Origin: Lentisphaerota bacterium
Lineage (GTDB): Bacteria > Verrucomicrobiota > Lentisphaeria > Victivallales > Victivallaceae
NCBI GenBank assembly: GCA_015061495.1
Contig: SUWL01000015.1
Location: forward strand, 1-43,662
DNA: 43,662 bases
Direction: 5' to 3'
The translations under genes and the position numbers were made by a program. A model generated the notes under the pieces. That model saw only the letters and a list, made by a program, of their open reading frames with translations, was not told the origin of the DNA and did no database searches. Positions 1-8,208 of this stretch are shown piece by piece (positions within the stretch are counted from its first letter, which is position 1; each line of letters begins with the position of its first letter).

Positions 1-302
1 GGATGAGAAGAGTATTTCTCCCATCCCTCGGCAAAAGTCAACTGCATTGCCCGTTTGGAAAAACCTTTGATCGCATTGATCTGGGCAAATGCCACTTCCT
101 GATTGGGAGCTTCGTAAACCGCATCCAAATCAGCAGCCTTCTGAATAGCTTCCGCTTCATCTGTTGTTTTCAGAGCAAATTCCTTGCGGACACCATTAGT
201 GATCGTCAGACGGTAGTAGTAGTTGCCGCCTTTAGCTTTTTTGCGAAGTTTGCCACGAAGTTCTTTCATCCGTTTGGAAATCCGTTTTTGTTCCTGTTTC
301 AT
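1..302 (-). CDS. Integrase (tyrosine recombinase-like), N-terminal part, runs off the window
   Basis: The first 100 codons of a minus-strand gene begin at an ATG at 302 and continue past base 1. The product starts MKQEQKRISKRMKELRG, is very basic, and then has a G-N-Y-Y-Y-R-L-T-I-T stretch and the pattern K-T-T-D-E-A-E-A-I, followed by a segment opening with L-T-F-A-E-G-W-E. This resembles the N-terminal arm-binding and start of the core-binding (SAM-like) domain of phage-type integrases; the catalytic R-H-R-Y part lies outside the window. The gene starts 111 bp from the 3' end of a tRNA-Glu gene and points away from it, the classic arrangement for an element integrated in a tRNA 3' end. No strong ribosome binding site is visible. 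The family assignment is inference from pattern and context. Confidence 0.6.
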   Translation of the reverse strand, partial: MKQEQKRISKRMKELRGKLRKKAKGGNYYYRLTITNGVRKEFALKTTDEAEAIQKAADLDAVYEAPNQEVAFAQINAIKGFSKRAMQLTFAEGWEKYSSH

Positions 303-412
303 AAATACATAACCTGTTTTGGCAGATTATGGCACAATATAGCATTGAAATATCCCAAAAGCAACGAAAACGGGGAAAAAATGGGGAAGATTCAGAAATT
401 TAAGCAAAAAAA

Positions 413-488
413 TGGCATCTCCAATGGGATTCGAACCCATGTTGCCGGGATGAGAACCCGGTGTCCTAGGCCTCTAGACGATGGAGAC
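413..488 (-). tRNA. tRNA-Glu (anticodon CTC)
   Basis: The reverse strand folds as a 76-nt cloverleaf including an encoded CCA (413-415). Acceptor GTCTCCA pairs with TGGAGAT (a G-U closing pair), the anticodon stem CCGGG/CCCGG holds the loop TTCTCAT with anticodon CTC, and the T-arm carries GGGTTCGAATCCC. The D-arm matches bacterial tRNA-Glu (GTCTAGAGGCC). Its 3' end faces the integrase gene at 1-302, so it is the likely attachment site of an element to the left. It is divergent from gltX, which encodes the synthetase that would charge it. Confidence 0.95.
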
Positions 489-507
489 ACGTTCTTAACA
501 CAGACAA

Positions 508-536
508 AATATATCGCAAAACATGCCGATTGTCAA
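508..536 (-). promoter_or_regulatory. Promoter of tRNA-Glu
   Basis: On the minus strand TTGACA (531-536) is followed by 17 bp and TATATT (508-513). The predicted start lies about 12 nt upstream of the mature tRNA 5' end at 488. Confidence 0.85.
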
Positions 537-555
537 GCAAGATTGCGAATAAAAG

Positions 556-584
556 TTGAAAATATCACAAAATAAGGTTATATT
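556..584 (+). promoter_or_regulatory. Promoter of gltX
   Basis: TTGAAA (556-561), 17 bp, TATATT (579-584). It is back to back with the tRNA-Glu promoter, with only 19 bp between the two -35 boxes. The start codon of gltX is at 630. Confidence 0.8.
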
Positions 585-629
585 ATGAAGAAATAGTAAC
601 TTTGTTTCATAATTATAAGGATTACGATC

Positions 630-2078
630 ATGTCAGAAGTTCGCACCCGTTTTGCACCGAGTCCAACCGGTTTCATGCATGTTGGAAATTTACGTACCGC
701 GTTATATGCCTGGCTGCTGGCCCGTTCCGAGGGGGGAAAATTCATTCTCCGCATTGAAGACACCGACCAGGCGCGTTATGTGGAAAATGCCGTAGACGTG
801 ATCTATGCCACGCTTAAAAGTGCCGGTTTGGAACATGATGAAGGTCCGGATAAAGATGGCGGATTCGGTCCTTACATCCAGAGTGAACGCAAGCATCTCT
901 ACCGGGAATATGCTGAAAAACTGGTTGAATCCGGCAATGCATACTACTGTTTTTGCGGCAAATGCGAAGAAGAGAGTGACGAAGAGGTGCATGTCGCGTC
1001 TGAATTGTGTCCCTGTGCCGTCATGGATGCTGCCGAAGCGGCTGCCAAAGCTGCGTCCGGAGTGCCGCATGTGATCCGTCAGCGCATCGACCGGAGCAAG
1101 GTCAGCACCTTTACAGATGCGGTTTTTGGTGAGATCCAGATCGAGAACAAGGTTCTGGACGATCAGATCCTGCTCAAACAGGACAACATGCCGACCTACA
1201 ATTTCGCCAATGTTATCGACGATCACCTGATGAATATCACGCATGTAGTGCGCGGATCGGAATATCTTTCCAGTACGCCGAAATACAACTTGCTGTATGA
1301 AGCATTCGGCTGGGAGATCCCGACTTACGTGCATTTGCCGCTGATCATGGGGCGGGATGCCGAGGGGAATGTTTCCAAATTGAGCAAGCGTCACGGATCG
1401 GTAAGTTTTGAAAATCTGGTCAGTGAGGGGTATCTGCCGGAAGCGATCGTCAACTACATCGCCCTGCTAGGCTGGTCACCGAAAAGCGACCGGGAAATAT
1501 TCACCCTTGCCGAACTTGGTGAAGCATTCCGCATCACCGGTTTGAACAAATCTCCGGCGGTATTTGATTATGACAAACTGCGCTGGATGAATTCAGAGTA
1601 CATCAAGGCACTTCCGGCAGAAAAATTTGCCGCCGCTGCCAAACCGTTTGCCGGTATTGCCGGAACTGTTCTGGAAGAAAAATGGGAAATGATCGCCGCA
1701 CTGCTCCACGGCAGAACGGAAGTATTGAGCGCAATTCCGGAAAAGATCGGCTTTTTGCTGGAACAGCCGGAATTCGGCGTGGAACTTTTCAACCACAAAA
1801 AGAGCAAAAGCGATCCGGAAAACAGCCGGACCGATCTGCCGGAACTGCGCAGCCGCCTCGCCGCACTTGAGGTGTGGAATGCGGAAAATATTTCCGGCGT
1901 ATTGAGCAGTTTCGCCGCTGAAAAAGAGATCAAAGCCGGCCGTCCCATGTGGCAGGTGCGGATCGCGGTTTCCGGCTGCGCTGTCACCCCCGGAGGTCCC
2001 GGAGAGATCATGGAGATCCTGGGAAAAACGGAATCTTTGCGCCGGATCGATGCATCTTTGCAAAAACTTCAGGCATAA
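630..2078 (+). CDS. gltX: Glutamyl-tRNA synthetase
   Basis: Class I aminoacyl-tRNA synthetase of 482 residues that charges tRNA-Glu with glutamate in the cytoplasm. The N-terminus R-F-A-P-S-P-T-G carries the HIGH-type motif as HVGN (residues 17-20), and the second ATP-binding signature appears as KLSKR near residue 250. A Cys-rich stretch around residue 110 (C-F-C-G-K-C followed by C-P-C) matches the zinc-binding insert seen in many bacterial GluRS. Length fits the family. The ATG at 630 follows a clear promoter (556-584) and AAGGA at about 617. It is divergent from tRNA-Glu and upstream of cstA, which has its own promoter. Identity is secure. Confidence 0.97.
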   Translation: MSEVRTRFAPSPTGFMHVGNLRTALYAWLLARSEGGKFILRIEDTDQARYVENAVDVIYATLKSAGLEHDEGPDKDGGFGPYIQSERKHLYREYAEKLVESGNAYYCFCGKCEEESDEEVHVASELCPCAVMDAAEAAAKAASGVPHVIRQRIDRSKVSTFTDAVFGEIQIENKVLDDQILLKQDNMPTYNFANVIDDHLMNITHVVRGSEYLSSTPKYNLLYEAFGWEIPTYVHLPLIMGRDAEGNVSKLSKRHGSVSFENLVSEGYLPEAIVNYIALLGWSPKSDREIFTLAELGEAFRITGLNKSPAVFDYDKLRWMNSEYIKALPAEKFAAAAKPFAGIAGTVLEEKWEMIAALLHGRTEVLSAIPEKIGFLLEQPEFGVELFNHKKSKSDPENSRTDLPELRSRLAALEVWNAENISGVLSSFAAEKEIKAGRPMWQVRIAVSGCAVTPGGPGEIMEILGKTESLRRIDASLQKLQA

Positions 2079-2081
2079 GAT

Positions 2082-2110
2082 TTGCAGATATGGCAGCGGC
2101 GCACTATATT
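2082..2110 (+). promoter_or_regulatory. Promoter upstream of the cstA operon
   Basis: TTGCAG (2082-2087), 17 bp, TATATT (2105-2110), starting directly after the gltX stop codon and 64 bp before the cstA start. Confidence 0.65.
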
Positions 2111-2174
2111 ATGTTTATGAACCGCTGCGTACTGCCGGATATATGGCACAAATAAAAAGGAGTTGAGGGTAAAA

Positions 2175-3668
2175 ATGAAGTTGTTTCTTACCGGATTGCT
2201 GATTTTGGCAGCAGGATATTTCCTGTACGGATCGATCGTTAAAAAGATCATCAGACCCGATGACCGCCAGACCCCGGCATTGACCAGTTTTGACGGGGTG
2301 GATTATCTGGTGCTGCCGAATTGGAAAAATATGCTGATCCAGCTGCTGAATATCGCCGGTATCGGACCGGTCATCGGCGTGATCGGCGGGATCCTTTTCG
2401 GAGATATCGTCTTTATCATCATCCCGGTCGGCTGTGTACTGATGGGAGCGGTGCATGATTTCATCGCCGGTATGATGTCCATACGCAACAACGGTGCGAA
2501 CCTGACGGAATTGATCCGCCTTACCGCCGGAAAACATCTTTACCGGATCTTTTCGGCGTTTCTGGTGATCGCACTGCTGCTGGTAGTTGCGGTATTCATC
2601 AATGTTCCGGCGAAACTCTCATCCGGATTGCTCGGCGGCGGAAACAGCGCATTTTTCTGGAGTGTGATCGGCATATTCATCTACTATATCTGCGCCACGA
2701 TGTTTCCGGTGGACAAGATCATCGGCAAAGTCTATCCGATATTCGGGGCATTGCTGCTGCTGGGAACTGCCGGTCTGCTGGTCATGCTGATGATCAAAGC
2801 AGTGCAGGACCCGTCATTGCTCGTTGAGAGCGAAGCATTTAAAAGCAAAATGTTCACCGCATCTGACCACAAGCCGATTTTGCCGCTGCTGTTTGTAACT
2901 ATCGCCTGCGGTATACTTTCCGGATTTCACGCTACGCAGGCGCCGATCGTTGCCCGGACGATCAAAAGTGAAAAAGAGGCATTCGGAGTCTTTTTCGGCA
3001 TGATGATCGTTGAAGGATTCATCGCCATGGTCTGGTCGGCAGGCGCACTGGCGATCTACAACATGTACCCTGAACTCATCGGCACCGACCCCAATGGAGT
3101 GCTGGCAAAAATCACCAATACCTTCCTCAAAGGGAACTTTTCCACGGTGGTGGTATTGAGTGTGATCGTGCTGGCGATCACCAGCGGAGATACCGCCATG
3201 CGCAGTTTGCGTTTGAGTCTGGCGGAGATGTTTCACATCGACCAGAAACCGCTGCTGCCCCGGATAATGCTGGTGCTGCCGCTGATCGTGATCACTGCGG
3301 GACTGCTTTTCTGGAGCAATAAAGACGGCGGCAGTTTCCAGAAACTCTGGACATATTTCGCCTGGAGCAATCAGGTCATTGCCGCCTTTGCGCTGCTGGC
3401 GGCCGCCATTTGGCTTTTTGCGCAAAAGCGTCCGGCATTCATCGCGGTCATGCCGGGGATGTTCATCACCTTTATCGTGGCGACTTACATCCTCTGGATC
3501 AGCCCGGAACACGGCGGTCCGGTGGGGTTGGGACTGGAACTTTATGATGCCTATATGATCGCGGCATTTATTGCAGTATGCACCTTTGCCTGGGCAAAAG
3601 TACGTGCCGCCGAGTTGGAAGATAAATTTCAAAACAATGCAGATTTATGGAAAAAAACGGAAAAATAA
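2175..3668 (+). CDS. cstA: CstA family carbon-starvation / peptide-pyruvate transporter
   Basis: Inner-membrane protein of 497 residues with about a dozen hydrophobic segments. The family signature region near the N-terminus is visible (S-F-D-G-V-D-Y near residue 41, then I-A-G-I-G-P-V-I-G with G-A-V-H-D-F). CstA/BtsT proteins take up peptides or pyruvate under nutrient limitation. It is shorter than the roughly 700-residue E. coli protein and belongs to the compact form found in many anaerobes. The ATG at 2175 is chosen over an in-frame TTG at 2163 because GAGGG sits at 2165-2169. The 3' end overlaps the next gene by 22 bp, so the two are probably co-translated. The substrate cannot be read from sequence. 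Confidence 0.88.
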   Translation: MKLFLTGLLILAAGYFLYGSIVKKIIRPDDRQTPALTSFDGVDYLVLPNWKNMLIQLLNIAGIGPVIGVIGGILFGDIVFIIIPVGCVLMGAVHDFIAGMMSIRNNGANLTELIRLTAGKHLYRIFSAFLVIALLLVVAVFINVPAKLSSGLLGGGNSAFFWSVIGIFIYYICATMFPVDKIIGKVYPIFGALLLLGTAGLLVMLMIKAVQDPSLLVESEAFKSKMFTASDHKPILPLLFVTIACGILSGFHATQAPIVARTIKSEKEAFGVFFGMMIVEGFIAMVWSAGALAIYNMYPELIGTDPNGVLAKITNTFLKGNFSTVVVLSVIVLAITSGDTAMRSLRLSLAEMFHIDQKPLLPRIMLVLPLIVITAGLLFWSNKDGGSFQKLWTYFAWSNQVIAAFALLAAAIWLFAQKRPAFIAVMPGMFITFIVATYILWISPEHGGPVGLGLELYDAYMIAAFIAVCTFAWAKVRAAELEDKFQNNADLWKKTEK

Positions 3669-4984
3669 CCGTTGAATTCGGTAAAAAATACGAGGATCTG
3701 AAACTCCTTAAACGCCGCTGGTTTCCGCTGTGGAAACTGGATGGGTATGTCCTCAAGGAATTCCTCATCAAATATGCGATTTTGATGCTGGTTTTTGTCC
3801 TGTTGTTCATTTTGAGCGATGTGTACCGGGACATCCAGGATTTTCTGGATGCCAATACTTCGTGGCAGATGATTGTGCTTTATCTGCTGTACCGGCTGCC
3901 GAGCAATATCTGTTTCGTCATGCCCATATCGATGCTGCTGGGGTGCATGTGGACGATGGCGACATTCGGCAAAAATCTGGAAGTCACGGCGATGCGGGCA
4001 TCCGGAGTGTCGCTTTTCCGTTGCGGCGGAGCGATTTTTGCAGTCGGACTGCTGATGAGCGGTGTGAATATTTACTTCAACGAATTGCTGATCCCCAAAA
4101 CTTCGGTAATGGCGGAAAATGTCTTTGCCGACACGACCCGTTCAAAGAAAAACAGTAAAAAACTTCTGACTTACAAGAGCGATGACGGAACCAGACAGTG
4201 GCTGTTTCAGCTTTTTGTTGCCGGAGATGTGCAGGAAAATGTGACGGTCAAAACCACCTGGTCACCCATGCTGCAGGATAAATTGCTCGGTGATCCCGCC
4301 GCTCCGGAATATGAGAAAAAACTTCAGCAGGTGTTAAGCAGTCATTATCCGACGCTTCCCCGGGATGAAAAACAGCGGCAGGCAGCGGTAAAACGGCTGT
4401 TCTTTGAGCGGAAACTGGATTTCGACATCAAAGAGGCATATTACGATTACGAAAAGAGCGAATGGGTCTTTGCCTCCGGAACATTTGTCAGTTATGACCG
4501 GATTGAGGATACGCTTTTCAAAGCGTCCCGGGGAACGATGCTGCTCCATCAGCCGGTCGAATTCAAAGGACTGCGTTTCAACCGGCATGAAATCAAGGAG
4601 CGGCCGCAGGATATTCTCAATGCGGTCAAGGAAAAGGACAACCTCTCCACTCCGGTGATATTGCAGATATTGCGCGACCATCCCAATATGCCGGAAAAAG
4701 TCAGGTGTATTTATGAAACGGTGCTTTACTACCGTCTGGCATTTCCGTGGTCATGTTTTCTGGCGGTATTTCTGGGAGTGCCGCTGGCGACCCGCAATGA
4801 ACGCACCGGCAGCATGCTGGCGATGATTTCAGCGATCGCCCTGATCGTGATCTACATCGTAGTTGCCCAGCTGTTTCTGATGATCGGCAAGAGCGGTGCG
4901 CTTGATCCGATGATCTGCGGATTGGCTCCGACAATCGCCTTTATCGTTGCCGGAGCGATCAAAATCGTGCATGACCGGGTGTAA
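3647..4984 (+). CDS. LptF/LptG family LPS-export permease
   Basis: 445-residue membrane protein of the YjgP/YjgQ family, the transmembrane component that works with LptB to extract lipopolysaccharide from the inner membrane. A helix around residues 45-62 and two further helices (residues 85-130) precede a long periplasmic beta-rich domain (residues 150-340), and three helices close the protein, the expected order for LptF/LptG. The motif R-A-S-G-V-S at about residue 119 is typical of the coupling region. The start lies inside cstA. Only one such permease is in the window, so whether it plays the LptF or LptG role is open. Together with lpxK it indicates an LPS-bearing outer membrane. Confidence 0.87.
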   Translation: MEKNGKITVEFGKKYEDLKLLKRRWFPLWKLDGYVLKEFLIKYAILMLVFVLLFILSDVYRDIQDFLDANTSWQMIVLYLLYRLPSNICFVMPISMLLGCMWTMATFGKNLEVTAMRASGVSLFRCGGAIFAVGLLMSGVNIYFNELLIPKTSVMAENVFADTTRSKKNSKKLLTYKSDDGTRQWLFQLFVAGDVQENVTVKTTWSPMLQDKLLGDPAAPEYEKKLQQVLSSHYPTLPRDEKQRQAAVKRLFFERKLDFDIKEAYYDYEKSEWVFASGTFVSYDRIEDTLFKASRGTMLLHQPVEFKGLRFNRHEIKERPQDILNAVKEKDNLSTPVILQILRDHPNMPEKVRCIYETVLYYRLAFPWSCFLAVFLGVPLATRNERTGSMLAMISAIALIVIYIVVAQLFLMIGKSGALDPMICGLAPTIAFIVAGAIKIVHDRV

Positions 4985-4988
4985 GATC

Positions 4989-5804
4989 ATGGAGCTGTTT
5001 GATACGCACTTTCACTTCAGCGGTGAAGAGAGTTTTGAGGAGTTCATCACCCGTTGTCAGGCTGATTTGCGAACCGCCGGAGCCGGATTTGCGCCCTGCC
5101 CCGACCGGCTGCTGATGCTCTGTGCCGGAGCGGACCATCAGGAATCGCTCCGGGCGCAGGAGTTTGCCGCCAGGTATCCGGACGTGTATTTTGCCTGCGG
5201 CATCCATCCTCATGCAGCGACGGAATATCTGGAGTGCCCGCAGGATTTTTCCGGCTTCAAAAATGACCGTAAACTGCTGGCCGTCGGAGAGATCGGTCTG
5301 GATTATTTTTACGATTTTTCCGATCCGGCAAGTCAGAAAAAGGTTCTTGAAGAATTTCTGGAACTGGCATTGCAGTGGCAGAAACCGGCGATGCTTCACC
5401 TGCGGGATAAGGATGATACATTTCAAGCGTACCAAGATGCGCTGGAAATGTTGACCGGTTTCGCCGGAGCGGGGGGGAGATTTGTCATCCACTGCTACGC
5501 CGGAAACCGGGATTATGCGGAAAAATTTCTGGCTCTGGGCGGTTATTTCGGCGTGACCGGGATGTATACATTCAAAGCGGCATCCAACATCCGGGAAGTG
5601 ATCTCGCAGATCCCGGACGACCGGCTGCTGATCGAAACGGATGCGCCTTATCTGACACCGGTTCCTTACCGGGGCAAAAGCAATACCCCCGGCATGGTGG
5701 CACTGGTTGCCCGGGCATTGGGATGCGACCGGCAGATGACACCGGAAACTGCCGCAGAACTTTTTACCGGCAACGGAAAACGATTTTATCAGATTGGAGA
5801 ATAG
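4989..5804 (+). CDS. tatD: TatD family metal-dependent hydrolase (DNase)
   Basis: 271-residue TIM-barrel hydrolase. The N-terminal metal ligands are in D-T-H-F-H (residues 5-9), the first-third region has C-G-I-H-P-H-A, then G-E-I-G-L-D-Y, and the C-terminal signature E-T-D-A-P-Y-L-T-P-V-P-Y-R-G-K-S-N is intact. Family members are deoxyribonucleases, some acting in DNA repair or quality control of D-aminoacyl products; the precise substrate here is unknown. The ATG at 4989 is preferred to upstream in-frame codons because it gives the canonical start and avoids a long overlap with the permease gene, which ends at 4984. It is in the middle of a tight + strand operon. Confidence 0.9.
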   Translation: MELFDTHFHFSGEESFEEFITRCQADLRTAGAGFAPCPDRLLMLCAGADHQESLRAQEFAARYPDVYFACGIHPHAATEYLECPQDFSGFKNDRKLLAVGEIGLDYFYDFSDPASQKKVLEEFLELALQWQKPAMLHLRDKDDTFQAYQDALEMLTGFAGAGGRFVIHCYAGNRDYAEKFLALGGYFGVTGMYTFKAASNIREVISQIPDDRLLIETDAPYLTPVPYRGKSNTPGMVALVARALGCDRQMTPETAAELFTGNGKRFYQIGE

Positions 5805-5807
5805 ATT

Positions 5808-6353
5808 ATGGTTTTGATGCTGGAATCAATCGCCGCACTGGTGACCGCCGTTTTTCTGGTGCAGTTGATATTGCGCCTGACGGAAGACCGGTTGCCGCAA
5901 GCGGAAAAACTTTGCCGCAACCGGGTTGCCGGAATCATTTTTTCCTTGCCGTGTGCGCTGCTCTGTGTGCCGCTGGCAATGCCGGTTTCACCGGGATTTC
6001 TGATTTTCTGGCTCTATCCGATCGCCGTGGCACTGCCGGTGCTGTCCTACTTTTATATTGATCATTACGCGTCGCGGGGATTTTCCTTTTTTCTCATTCT
6101 GCTGGCTTATGATATCATTCACGGCGCATTTGAACTGCACCTGCCAGGTGCCGCGGTGATAACTGTGCTGGCACTGCTGTACGGTTCCGGAGGCATCTGG
6201 CTCGCCGCGCAACCGTACATACTGCGGGATATATTCCGCAAGTGTGCGGTTTCTGAAAAATGGAGATACACCTTTGCCGCACTTGCCGCGCTGTGGGGTG
6301 CCATGTCACTGTACATATTGATAACCATGATTTACGGAGTCGTTGCCAAATGA
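5808..6353 (+). CDS. Multi-pass membrane protein, function unknown
   Basis: 181-residue hydrophobic protein with about five predicted membrane helices (near residues 5-25, 42-60, 63-82, 88-104 and 110-140, with a last one near 152-178). I do not recognise a family. It starts 3 bp after tatD and ends in an ATGA overlap with hisC, so translation is probably coupled to both. No catalytic motif or signal peptide beyond the first helix is visible. Confidence 0.75.
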   Translation: MVLMLESIAALVTAVFLVQLILRLTEDRLPQAEKLCRNRVAGIIFSLPCALLCVPLAMPVSPGFLIFWLYPIAVALPVLSYFYIDHYASRGFSFFLILLAYDIIHGAFELHLPGAAVITVLALLYGSGGIWLAAQPYILRDIFRKCAVSEKWRYTFAALAALWGAMSLYILITMIYGVVAK

Positions 6354-7408
6354 AGTCCTATTTCCGAAAAGAGATCGATGCCATCGCCGGATATGCCCCC
6401 GGTGAACAGCCTAAAATTACCAATCTGATCAAACTCAATACCAACGAAAATCCCTATCCGCCTTCACCGGAAGTCGTGAAAGTGCTGCGGAACTTTGACC
6501 CGGCACGGCTGCGCCGTTATCCGGATCCGGCGGCAGACGGCTTGCGGGATCTGTTTGCCGCTTCAGTAAATATGAAGCGGGACAATGTCATTGTCGGCAA
6601 TGGTTCAGATGATCTGTTGACGATGATTTTCCGGGCGTTCACCTCGCCGGAGTTGAGTGTGGCGGTCTTTGAACCGACCTATTCGCTCTATCCGGTACTG
6701 GCGGCGATGCAGGGTGCGGAAGTGATCCGCATCCCGCTGGACCAGGAGACCTTTGATTATCCGGTCAATGCCGTGGAACTTGCCGGAAACGCCAATTTGC
6801 TGATCATCACCCGTCCCAATGCCCCGACCGGCAACTGCGCTTCCCGGGAACTGGTACGCAATATCTGCCGGGATTTTGACGGCATCGTGCTGATCGATGA
6901 AGCATACAGCGACTTTGCTCCGGATAATTGTGCGGATTTTGCCGCTGAATTTGGCAACGTGCTGGTGATGAGGACATTTTCCAAAGGTTCGTCCATGGCG
7001 GGATTGCGTTTGGGGTATGCATTCGGCAGTGAAATACTGATCGCCGGACTGATGAAACTCAAAGACTCCTACAATGTGGATATGCTGTCACAAGAACTTG
7101 CCAAAGCGAACTTCATGGATCACGGATACCGGGATCAATGCGTCCGGAAAATCATTGCCGACCGGGAAAAACTGGCGGCAGATCTGCTGAAACTCAACTT
7201 CAAGGTCGTTCCCAGTGCCGCCAACTTCCTCTTTGCCGCTCCGCCGGACGGCGACGGAGAAAAGGCATTTAAGATCCTGCGGGAAGCGGCAGTCATCGTC
7301 CGCTACTTCCCCGGAGAGGTAACCGGGAAATATTTGCGTATAACCATCGGCACGCCGGAAGAAAATGCCCGGTTGCTGGAAGTGCTGGAGAAACATTACG
7401 CCCGATGA
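6350..7408 (+). CDS. hisC: Histidinol-phosphate aminotransferase
   Basis: 352-residue fold-type I PLP enzyme that converts imidazole acetol-phosphate to histidinol phosphate in histidine synthesis. Visible hallmarks are L-N-T-N-E-N-P-Y-P-P-S-P at the N-terminus, the R-Y-P-D-P substrate-region motif, R-P-N-A-P-T-G-N, and the PLP lysine in F-S-K-G-S-S-M-A-G-L-R-L-G-Y (Lys about 212). Start and stop are set by ATGA overlaps with both neighbours (6350 and 7405). No other his genes are near, so it could also serve as a general aromatic or phosphonate aminotransferase, but HisC is the closest match. Confidence 0.9.
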   Translation: MKSYFRKEIDAIAGYAPGEQPKITNLIKLNTNENPYPPSPEVVKVLRNFDPARLRRYPDPAADGLRDLFAASVNMKRDNVIVGNGSDDLLTMIFRAFTSPELSVAVFEPTYSLYPVLAAMQGAEVIRIPLDQETFDYPVNAVELAGNANLLIITRPNAPTGNCASRELVRNICRDFDGIVLIDEAYSDFAPDNCADFAAEFGNVLVMRTFSKGSSMAGLRLGYAFGSEILIAGLMKLKDSYNVDMLSQELAKANFMDHGYRDQCVRKIIADREKLAADLLKLNFKVVPSAANFLFAAPPDGDGEKAFKILREAAVIVRYFPGEVTGKYLRITIGTPEENARLLEVLEKHYAR

Positions 7409-8187
7409 AAAAATTTTGCTGCCTGATCGTTTCGCTTATCACCGCTGCCATATCGTGCGCCGGAACCGGTACAGCTCCGGCGGTACGGATGATCGATGCC
7501 ACCGGCGGTGCGCCGATGGAGGTATTCATTTCAGCGGCAATGGAGTTGGCTTCTGCGGGAAAAATGAACATCTCCATGCAGCGCGGTCTGCCTTCAAAAG
7601 CGCTTGACATGCTGGATAAAAACGAGGTCGATGCAGTGATTTGCGACCGCCGTTTTGCCGGGAACCGGCAGCAGATACCGCTGGCTGCCGAAGCATTGGC
7701 GCTGTATGTCAGCAGTGTGAATCCGGTCAGGGATCTTTCTCCAGAACAGGCGGCAGAAATATTGACTCGCGCCCGTCCGGTATGGAGCGCCTACAACCGT
7801 TTGAATATGGATATCCAGCGGATCGCACTGCGCAATGATCTTGCCGGCGGGCGGCTGCTGCGCCGGATTTTCGGCAACCGCAAGTTTGACAGCGAAATAT
7901 TTTTTGTCCGCAGTCAAACTTCCGGCTATGCATTTGTCAACTCGGCATCGCTCTTTTTTGCGCCATTCGTCCCGCTGCCGCCGTCCGCAGTAAAAATGGT
8001 GCCGGTCAACGGCGTGATACCGACCACCCGGACGGTCAGATCCGGGAAATATCCCCTGTCCATGCACTATGTGATCGTTACCGCAAATAAAAATTCCGAT
8101 ATTGATAAATTGGTAAAATTCATCGCTTCTGAAAACAAATACCGTCAGCAGATGCAGAATTCCGGTTTGATCGTGCTGCTGCCGTAA
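7405..8187 (+). CDS. PstS-like periplasmic substrate-binding lipoprotein
   Basis: 260-residue secreted protein. The N-terminus has a short basic tip, a hydrophobic core and A-I-S-C, a plausible lipobox ending at Cys 18. The rest resembles the phosphate-binding (PstS/PBP-like) fold: a segment with L-S-P-E-Q-A-A-E-I-L resembles the loop seen in PstS-like proteins, and the C-terminal Y-P-L-S-M-H-Y-V-I-V-T is typical. No permease or ATPase genes accompany it, so it may be a free-standing binding or sensing protein. It is translationally coupled to hisC by an ATGA overlap and followed by rnr. The ligand is not predictable. Confidence 0.68.
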   Translation: MKKFCCLIVSLITAAISCAGTGTAPAVRMIDATGGAPMEVFISAAMELASAGKMNISMQRGLPSKALDMLDKNEVDAVICDRRFAGNRQQIPLAAEALALYVSSVNPVRDLSPEQAAEILTRARPVWSAYNRLNMDIQRIALRNDLAGGRLLRRIFGNRKFDSEIFFVRSQTSGYAFVNSASLFFAPFVPLPPSAVKMVPVNGVIPTTRTVRSGKYPLSMHYVIVTANKNSDIDKLVKFIASENKYRQQMQNSGLIVLLP

Positions 8188-8208
8188 CATAACAGTGGAG
8201 GTCATGGT

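Noticed and set aside
3-575. 190-codon + strand frame at the left edge
   Set aside because: Runs antisense through the integrase fragment and the tRNA-Glu gene.
2814-3632. 272-codon frame opposite cstA
   Set aside because: His/Arg/Gln-rich antisense shadow with no start signal.
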